A DNA stretch of 19,552 nt, taken from assembly GCA_963974445.1 (NCBI GenBank), contig CAXBDI010000075.1, positions 1 to 19,552 on the forward strand, written 5' to 3'. The stretch's first letter is position 1, and each line of letters starts with the position of its first letter. Under the pieces are notes generated by a model. It saw only the letters and a list, made by a program, of their open reading frames with translations, did no database searches and had not been told where the DNA came from. The translations under genes were made by a program, and so were the position numbers. Positions 14,625-19,552 of this stretch are shown piece after piece. The stretch comes from JACKII01 sp963974445. GTDB lineage: Bacteria; Pseudomonadota; Alphaproteobacteria; Bin95.

Positions 14625-15515
14625 CTATTGCGAACGCAGCCGCGGATCGAGCGTATCGCGCACCGCATCGCCGAAGATGTTGAAGGCGAACACCGCCAGA
14701 GTGATGGCGAGCCCCGGGAAGATCGCGATCCAAATGGCGCTTTCCGCATACTCCTCCGCCCCGCCTTGCAGCATCAGGCCCCAGGCCGGCGTCGGCTCCT
14801 GCACACCCAGGCCCAGATAGCTGAGCGATGCCTCCGCCAGGATCGCCTGGCCGAGGAAGCTGGTAAACATAATGAGATACGGCGCCATGACGTTCGGCGT
14901 CATATGGCGCATGACAATGCGGATATGGCCGAAGCCCAGCGAGCGGGCCGCATCGACGTAAGGGATTTCGCGAATCTGCAAGGCGCTGGAGCGCACGACG
15001 CGGGCGCAGTTCGGGATCATCGGAATGGTGATCGCCAGGATGACGTTCTGGGTACCGGAGCCGAAGGTGGCGACGATGGCCAACGCGATAATGATCGACG
15101 GAAACGCCATGAAAACGTCCATGATCCGCTGAAAGATCATATCGAACCAGCCGCCCAGATAGGCGCTGGTCACGCCCAAGATCAACCCGAGGAAAGAGCC
15201 GAAGAACGCGGCGGTAAAGCCGATGAACAACGCCGTCTGCGCGCCATAAATGATGCGGCTGAGAACGTCGCGGCCGAATTGGTCCGTTCCCAACAGATAC
15301 TCTTGCCCAGGTGGGGTCAGCATGTTGGCGAAGTCGTTCAAGACAGGATCGTAAGGGGCGACCACGTCTGCAAACACCGCGACCAGAATAATCACGATAA
15401 GCATAACGCCGCTGACAGCACCTAACGGTTGCCGCCGGCACCAGCGCCGGACGACGGTTCCGATAGACTTTTTCTGCGGCAGCCGGGCCGGCTCTAAATT
15501 GGTGACTGTCGTCAT
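14625..15515 (-). CDS. Peptide-type ABC transporter permease, DppC-like
   Basis: A 296-residue inner-membrane permease of the DppC/OppC group. After a charged N-terminal tail, the first helix (about 37-55) leads into VVAPYDPVLNDF, then the LGTDQFGRDVLSRIIYGAQTAL block typical of DppC. The cytoplasmic EAA loop is DAARSLGFGHIRIVMRHMTPN, where an ATPase would dock, followed by ILAEASLSYLGLGVQEPTPAWG. The ATG at 15515 has GGGAGA 7 bases upstream and lies 22 bases after the DppB-like gene. The cargo (peptide, opine, nickel chelate or other) cannot be read from the permease. Confidence 0.95.
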   Translation of the reverse strand: MTTVTNLEPARLPQKKSIGTVVRRWCRRQPLGAVSGVMLIVIILVAVFADVVAPYDPVLNDFANMLTPPGQEYLLGTDQFGRDVLSRIIYGAQTALFIGFTAAFFGSFLGLILGVTSAYLGGWFDMIFQRIMDVFMAFPSIIIALAIVATFGSGTQNVILAITIPMIPNCARVVRSSALQIREIPYVDAARSLGFGHIRIVMRHMTPNVMAPYLIMFTSFLGQAILAEASLSYLGLGVQEPTPAWGLMLQGGAEEYAESAIWIAIFPGLAITLAVFAFNIFGDAVRDTLDPRLRSQ

Positions 15516-15537
15516 CCTCGGTCTCCCTTGCCGCGTT

Positions 15538-16509
15538 CTAGCTATAGCGAATACGCGGATCGAGCCACGCGTATGCGACGTCGATTGCGATGTTGGTGAT
15601 CACAAAGATCACGGCGACCAACAGCACCAAGGATTGGGTCATGGTGTAGTCGTAATTGGTGACGCTATCGACGAAAAGCTTGCCAAGACCGTTCAGATTG
15701 AAAACCTGCTCGGTGACCACCAACCCCCCCATCAGGAAGGCGAACTCGATACCGATGACGGTGATCACCGGCAGCATGGCGTTTTTCAAGGCGTGCCGGT
15801 TGACGATCAGTTTTTCGAACACGCCCTTGGCCCTGGCGGTGCGGATGTAGTCTTCGCGCAGCACCTCCAGCATCGCGGACCGCGTCATGCGCGTCGCCAC
15901 AGCCGAATACCGGTAGCCGGTCGCCAAGGCTGGCCAGATCAACTGCGACAGGTTCGCGACCGGGTCTTCCCAGATCGGCACATAGGCGATGGGCGGCAAC
16001 CAGGGCACCCCCGTCCACCATTGCGTCGTCAGCAGGATCGCCAGAATTATCAGAATGCCAAGCCAGAACGACGGCATGGCAATGCCAGCGATGGCAAAAG
16101 TGCGGACGAAGTAGTCGATCCAGGTGTTTTGCTTGACCGCCGACGCTATGCCCATCGGAATTGCGATGAGGATCGACACGAATGTCGCCATGAGCGCGAT
16201 CTGCAGGGAAAGCTCAAAGCGCAGGCCGACTTCGTCGATGATCGGCCGTTGGGTCCACATCGAGATGCCGAAATCAAATGTAAAGAAATTGAAGAACCAC
16301 GACGCAAACTGCATCAGCAGCGGCTGATCAAGGCCGAGCTGGGCCTGGCACGTTTGGATCGCCGCCTCATCCACAAAGCCGCCCTGACCGCCGAGGCGCA
16401 CCAGACAAATATCACCGGGAATCATCCGCAACAGAAAAAAGATAAAGATGCCAGCGCCAAGAAGCGTCGGCAGCATCATCAGTATACGTTTGACAAGATA
16501 CTTATGCAT
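15538..16509 (-). CDS. Peptide-type ABC transporter permease, DppB-like
   Basis: A 323-residue inner-membrane permease of the DppB/OppB group. It begins with the canonical MHKYLVKRILMMLPTLLGAG helix, then a periplasmic stretch (about 30-90) with QLGLDQPLLMQFASWFFNF. The core permease helices follow, with the EAA loop DYIRTARAKGVFEKLIVNRHALKN, and the protein ends in AWLDPRIRYS as family members do. No deletion or frameshift is seen. It lies 152 bases after the substrate-binding protein gene, a gap holding two stem-loops, and 22 bases before the second permease. Confidence 0.95.
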   Translation of the reverse strand: MHKYLVKRILMMLPTLLGAGIFIFFLLRMIPGDICLVRLGGQGGFVDEAAIQTCQAQLGLDQPLLMQFASWFFNFFTFDFGISMWTQRPIIDEVGLRFELSLQIALMATFVSILIAIPMGIASAVKQNTWIDYFVRTFAIAGIAMPSFWLGILIILAILLTTQWWTGVPWLPPIAYVPIWEDPVANLSQLIWPALATGYRYSAVATRMTRSAMLEVLREDYIRTARAKGVFEKLIVNRHALKNAMLPVITVIGIEFAFLMGGLVVTEQVFNLNGLGKLFVDSVTNYDYTMTQSLVLLVAVIFVITNIAIDVAYAWLDPRIRYS

Positions 16510-16572
16510 CGAAGCGAAGCTCTTTCTGGCAAGGCTCGATTGTGGTCAAACCACCTTTTGGAGGCCAAGCCC

Positions 16573-16606
16573 CGCCTGCCCAAAGCTTATTTGCTCCGGG
16601 CAGGCG
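16573..16606 (-). promoter_or_regulatory. Stem-loop in the binding-protein/permease gap
   Basis: CGCCTGCCC (16573-16581) and GGGCAGGCG (16598-16606) make a perfect 9-bp stem around a 16-base loop. It lies in the transcript between the substrate-binding protein and DppB genes. There is no T run, so it is more likely an mRNA-stabilising or attenuating structure than a full terminator. Confidence 0.5.
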
Positions 16607-16625
16607 TGCCTTACGGTTCTGCAAA

Positions 16626-16655
16626 CGGTCGGTTGAGGCAGGCCTCATCCGACCG
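16626..16655 (-). promoter_or_regulatory. Long stem-loop just after the binding-protein gene
   Basis: CGGTCGGTTGAGGC and GCCTCATCCGACCG are complementary over 14 positions with one mismatch, separated by 2 bases. The structure starts 6 bases after the stop of the substrate-binding protein gene. Such hairpins often protect the upstream mRNA so that the binding protein is made in excess over the permeases; a partial terminator is the alternative. Confidence 0.55.
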
Positions 16656-16661
16656 CTTCCG

Positions 16662-18269
16662 TTATTTATCCAGCCAGACGTCGACCAGATCTTGGTTGAG
16701 ATAATGGCTCGGGCTGATTTTCCAGCCTTTGACATAGCTCCGGTACGGAACCAGACGTTGCCACCAGAGAACGATCATGTAATGCGCCTTGTCGTCGATG
16801 ATCGCCTTCTCGAAGTTGCGCAAATGCTGGCCGGCCTCCTCCGCTGTCGGCGCCGTGACGGCCTGATCGTAGATCGCATCGCTCTCGCGGTCGATGTAAT
16901 CGCGATAGTTCTGATTGGCGCGATCGATCGATAGGTTGCTGGCGACGTCAAGGATCGGGTTCACCACAGACTGGCAGGTCGCAGTAACCGCAGCTTCGTA
17001 GTTCTTGGTCTCGCGGAAGGAGCGGAACCACTCACCCGTTGGCACGGCGCGTTGTGTGGCGGTGACGCCGATCTTCTTCCATTCGCCGATCAGCCATGTC
17101 CCGGCGATTTTGTAAGGCTGGTCGACGTTGCGATTGACCAGGTCGAACGAGAGGTTTTCGAAGCCAGCCTCTTTCAGCAGGCGTTTGGCCTCCTCACGCG
17201 ACTTCTCGATGTCCGGCCAATAACCGGGCAGCTTTTCGAGTTCTTCCTTGCTGCGCGCCCACGGATGGTCCGGAAAGATGATGCCGCCGACAGTCTTCAT
17301 GATCGCGATCTGCGACAGATATTCAGAGCCGCCCCAGCGGTCGATCGCCAGCGTCAGCGCCCGACGCACGCGCGGATCCTTAAAGGCCGGGAAGTTGTGG
17401 TTCAGCGAGACGGACAGGTTACAGTTCCAGGTGCTTTCCTGCACCGTGATCTGATCCGCACCCAGCGCCGCGATCAGGTCGTCGCGCGACTTCGGCGGGA
17501 AACCGCGGAATTCGATATCGGCACGGCCGCCCCGGATCGCCTGCACACGGATCGACTGCTTAGGCGCGATGATGGCGTTGAAGCCGTCCAGATAGGGACG
17601 CCCCTCGACAAAGTAGTCATCGAACTTCTCGCCGACAAACGAAGAGCCAACCTGCACCTCTTTCAGCTTGAAAGCGCCAGAGCCAACGATGTTAGACTTG
17701 TACCAGTTCGGATCGGCTTTCAGCTTTTCTTCGGAATAGATCCAGTTGTAGGGGTTGGCCAGCGACGGAATGAAGGCGGAGGTCGCATATTTCAGGTTGA
17801 AGACGACAGTGTAATCATCGGTCGCCTCGACGCTTTCGACCATTTCGAACATGACGCTGCGGACGGAGAGCACGCCGGCCGGCGGATTGATGATGTGATT
17901 GTAGCTTGCCACCACATCGCGGGCGTCCAGCGGCTCGCCGTCATGGAACTTGGCGTTCTGGACGATCGGGAAGGTATAGGTTTTGCCGCCGTTGGTCGGC
18001 TCCGGCACGTCCCCAATGCACAGATCGCAAACGAAGTCCGTCGGGTCGCTGGGATTTTGCGGATTGACCTTGATCAGCAAGCTATAGAACGGTGCGATCG
18101 GGTGTACGACGGCGAACGTCGATTCCTGGTGACCGTCAAAGCTCGGCGCATTACCGCCAACAACGAACGTTAACACGCCGCCATATTTCGGCTCTTCCGC
18201 AATCGCGCTGCCGCCCGCCCCTATCGCAAGCGCAACGGCTGCGATCAATGATCGCCGCATGATACCCAT
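16662..18269 (-). CDS. ABC transporter substrate-binding protein, family 5 (peptide type)
   Basis: A 535-residue solute-binding protein of family 5, which captures peptides, opines, nickel chelates or related solutes in the periplasm. A Sec signal is clear: MRRS, a hydrophobic run, and a likely cut after AIA (22-24); there is no lipobox Cys. The mature part begins EEPKYGGVLTFVVGG. Family landmarks are YTFPIVQNAKFHDGEPLDARDVVASYNH, the GSGAFKLKE segment and FKDPRVRRALTLAIDR. A CxxC (Cys81, Cys84) is less usual. The frame extends to 18320, but the ATG at 18269 has GAGGAA 6 bases upstream and starts the signal peptide. The cognate permeases follow; no ATPase gene is present. Confidence 0.95.
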   Translation of the reverse strand: MGIMRRSLIAAVALAIGAGGSAIAEEPKYGGVLTFVVGGNAPSFDGHQESTFAVVHPIAPFYSLLIKVNPQNPSDPTDFVCDLCIGDVPEPTNGGKTYTFPIVQNAKFHDGEPLDARDVVASYNHIINPPAGVLSVRSVMFEMVESVEATDDYTVVFNLKYATSAFIPSLANPYNWIYSEEKLKADPNWYKSNIVGSGAFKLKEVQVGSSFVGEKFDDYFVEGRPYLDGFNAIIAPKQSIRVQAIRGGRADIEFRGFPPKSRDDLIAALGADQITVQESTWNCNLSVSLNHNFPAFKDPRVRRALTLAIDRWGGSEYLSQIAIMKTVGGIIFPDHPWARSKEELEKLPGYWPDIEKSREEAKRLLKEAGFENLSFDLVNRNVDQPYKIAGTWLIGEWKKIGVTATQRAVPTGEWFRSFRETKNYEAAVTATCQSVVNPILDVASNLSIDRANQNYRDYIDRESDAIYDQAVTAPTAEEAGQHLRNFEKAIIDDKAHYMIVLWWQRLVPYRSYVKGWKISPSHYLNQDLVDVWLDK

Positions 18270-18298
18270 CTGAGTTCCTCCATCACTGTATTGATTTA

Positions 18299-18318
18299 GC
18301 GACCTATGCGCAGGTCGC
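18299..18318. promoter_or_regulatory. Inverted repeat upstream of the substrate-binding protein gene
   Basis: GCGACCT, ATGCGC, AGGTCGC form a perfect 7-bp inverted repeat, ending 29 bases before the gene's start codon. It could be an operator overlapping the promoter or a hairpin in the 5' leader. A second, 6-bp repeat (GCGTCA at 18349-18354, TGACGC at 18362-18367) lies further upstream. Confidence 0.4.
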
Positions 18319-18376
18319 ATCCCAGCACCGTAGGAACTGCATAGAGCCGCGTCAATTCGTGTGACGCCCGAAGATC

Positions 18377-18408
18377 AAAAAAACCGGCCTTCGCTGAGCA
18401 GTGACCGG
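18377..18408 (-). terminator. Rho-independent terminator of the small membrane protein gene
   Basis: Read on the minus strand, CCGGTC pairs with GGCCGG (one G-U pair) around a 13-base loop and is followed by seven T residues (18383 to 18377). It starts 57 bases after the stop of the gene at 18466-18696. It would separate that gene from the downstream ABC transporter genes, and it supports the small gene being real. Confidence 0.6.
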
Positions 18409-18465
18409 CAGTTGGCGTCAGAGCAAGGAAGACATGGCCGGCATCGATGCCAACGCAGAAAACCT

Positions 18466-18696
18466 CTACCCGTCGGCTTCGTGTTGCCAGATCACCGCGG
18501 CCAAGTGACCGGCCATCGGCAGGCAGGCCAGACTGAAGCCACCCGCCAACAGGCCGGCAATCAGCAGGGGAATGGCCGTCAACACCTGCAGCACGGCGAT
18601 CCAAAACACGATGGCCGCAATGCAAAACAGCCAAACCGCCAAAATGCGACCGGGACTCCGGGCCGACGAGCGGAAGTTAGGCGCGATGGCATTCAT
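18466..18696 (-). CDS. Small two-helix membrane protein, unknown function
   Basis: A 76-residue protein I do not recognise. After MNAIAPNFRSSARSPG it has two hydrophobic segments, about 17-38 (ILAVWLFCIAAIVFWIAV) and 42-60, and a short polar end (IWQHEADG). The frame is open to 18726, but the ATG at 18696 has AGGA about 9 bases upstream and starts right before the first helix. A terminator with a seven-T run follows the gene. It is divergent from the isonitrile-hydratase-like gene, and the 130-bp gap holds a strong palindrome that could control both. Confidence 0.62.
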   Translation of the reverse strand: MNAIAPNFRSSARSPGRILAVWLFCIAAIVFWIAVLQVLTAIPLLIAGLLAGGFSLACLPMAGHLAAVIWQHEADG

Positions 18697-18762
18697 GGGT
18701 AGAGGTCCTGTATGGCTACGGTCCAACCATAGTTAATCTAATCTTTCGCCTGGAGATTGGCA

Positions 18763-18776
18763 GTGACGCGCGTCAC
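18763..18776. promoter_or_regulatory. 14-bp perfect palindrome of CRP-site form
   Basis: GTGACGCGCGTCAC is fully self-complementary and fits GTGA-N6-TCAC. With the flanking bases it matches the CRP/FNR-superfamily pattern TGTGA-N6-TCACA except at the first base. It lies 50 bases before the DJ-1/PfpI gene and 66 bases from the divergent small gene. Binding by a CRP-type regulator is inferred. Confidence 0.5.
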
Positions 18777-18826
18777 AATCCGACTGAAATGATTTTGCGG
18801 CACGGCACAATCAAGGAGCCAGACCT

Positions 18827-19438
18827 ATGACCAAGACCATCGGCGCGCTGATTTTCCCCGGTTTCGAATTGTTAGACCTGTTCGGTCCCCTGGAAATGTT
18901 CGGGATGCTGGAAGACGCGCCGCAGATCCGGATGGTCGCCGAACGCAATCAGCCGGTGCCGAGCCGCCAAGGTCCTGCCTCGGTCGTCGATCAGACCTTT
19001 GCCGCCGGCGTCGAATTCGACCTGCTGTTGATTCCGGGCGGCCCCGGGACGCGCACTGAAGTCGAGAATAAAAAATTGCTGGATTGGATCGGCGAGGCCG
19101 CCGACGCGTCATCGCTGGTCACCACCGTCTGCACCGGCAGCGCGCTGCTGGCGCGCACCGGCCGGCTGGATGGCGTCGGTGCCACCAGCAACAAGGCAGC
19201 CTTCGCCTGGGTGATGCAGCAAGGCCCGGCGGTCGATTGGAAGGCGGAGGCCCGCTGGGTCGAAGACGGCAAGTTCATGACATCCTCCGGCGTTTCCGCC
19301 GGCATGGACATGGCGCTGGCCGCCATCCAGCGCCTGTATGGCGCGGAGGAGGCGGAGCGGGTCGCGACGCGCACCGAATACAGTTGGAACAACGACCCCA
19401 CCTGGGACCCGTTCGCGAAGGTGCACGGGCTGGTGTGA
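18827..19438 (+). CDS. DJ-1/PfpI family protein, isonitrile hydratase-like
   Basis: A 203-residue DJ-1/PfpI superfamily protein resembling isonitrile hydratase, which converts isonitriles to N-substituted formamides. Residues matching the reported P. putida enzyme are in place: Asp17 in ELLDLFGP, and the nucleophile Cys102 with Thr103 in TTVCTGSALLARTG. FDLLLIPGGPGT (64-75) and TSSGVSAGMDMALA (152-165) are also typical. There is no AraC-type DNA-binding domain, so it is not a GlxA-like regulator. The ATG has AAGGAG 8 bases upstream. No isonitrile synthase gene is nearby, so the natural substrate is open. The 114 bases after it hold no gene I can support. Confidence 0.88.
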   Translation: MTKTIGALIFPGFELLDLFGPLEMFGMLEDAPQIRMVAERNQPVPSRQGPASVVDQTFAAGVEFDLLLIPGGPGTRTEVENKKLLDWIGEAADASSLVTTVCTGSALLARTGRLDGVGATSNKAAFAWVMQQGPAVDWKAEARWVEDGKFMTSSGVSAGMDMALAAIQRLYGAEEAERVATRTEYSWNNDPTWDPFAKVHGLV

Positions 19439-19552
19439 GGCCAATGACCAAGCGTGATGACGGTAGGCAGAGCGTCCATTGCATCGGGCTGGCAGAGAGA
19501 GCTGGTCCCGAAAAATTGGACAAGGGCTTAAGGTGTGTTCCGCCGTTTATCG

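Noticed and set aside
13500..15425. 641-codon open frame on the plus strand
   Set aside because: It is antisense to the GFA-family, tag and DppC-like genes, all with intact motifs. Its composition (Arg, His, Gln, Asp, Ala) is that of a shadow frame.
17052..18173. 373-codon open frame on the plus strand
   Set aside because: It is antisense to the substrate-binding protein gene, whose signal peptide and family blocks are clear.
18296..18702. Overlapping open frames on both strands (18361-18702 plus, 18296-18634 minus)
   Set aside because: The minus-strand 76-residue protein with two hydrophobic helices, a ribosome site and a terminator explains the region better; these frames are polar, low-complexity products crossing the terminator.
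18827..19438. GlxA-type AraC-family regulator
   Set aside because: The protein ends after the DJ-1/PfpI domain at 203 residues and has no helix-turn-helix region; the Asp17/Cys102/Thr103 set fits isonitrile hydratase.

Overview
This window looks like ordinary chromosome from a GC-rich alphaproteobacterium, most likely a member of Rhodospirillales or a neighbouring order. Four things point that way: a DUF2066 / AI-2E permease / HdaA run, a 41-residue aa3-type cytochrome oxidase subunit IV, the rsmI-yraN pair, and hairpin-rich intergenic palindromes of a style common in that class. I see no rRNA, tRNA, CRISPR array, phage genes or complete insertion sequence. The genus cannot be set from the sequence alone.

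Layout. Positions 1-1356 (minus strand) hold rsmI and yraN, overlapping by 4 bases, with a possible partial gene running off the left edge. Positions 1472-2985 (plus) form a tight three-gene run: a DUF983 membrane protein, a YcgN-like Cys-cluster protein and a YgjP/SprT-like metalloprotein. A threonine synthase gene (3243-4355, plus) follows, bracketed by two 102-bp palindromic repeats. Positions 4529-8257 (minus) carry, in transcription order, a DUF2066 exported protein, an AI-2E family permease, the DnaA-inactivator HdaA and an SDR-fold protein that has lost its catalytic Tyr and Lys. The divergent purM-purN pair (8341-10073, plus) makes two steps of IMP synthesis. It is followed by a 41-codon aa3-type oxidase subunit IV gene and a dodecin gene.

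Positions 10631-12742 (minus) encode a large cytoplasmic molybdopterin oxidoreductase. It is divergent, across 65 bp with a 13-bp palindrome, from a DOPA 4,5-dioxygenase-like gene (12808-13173). From 18269 down to 13186 six minus-strand genes may form one long transcript: a peptide-type ABC substrate-binding protein, two permeases, 3-methyladenine glycosylase Tag, a GFA-family zinc protein and an unknown membrane protein. No ABC ATPase gene is present. Two stem-loops lie between the binding protein and the first permease. The right end has a small two-helix membrane protein with a clear rho-independent terminator, divergent from an isonitrile-hydratase-like DJ-1/PfpI gene preceded by a 14-bp perfect palindrome of CRP-site form.

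I found no convincing new multi-gene system. The best leads are the paired 102-bp elements, whose arms show compensatory base changes; the active-site-less SDR tied to HdaA; the CRP-like palindrome; and the divergent molybdoenzyme/dioxygenase pair.
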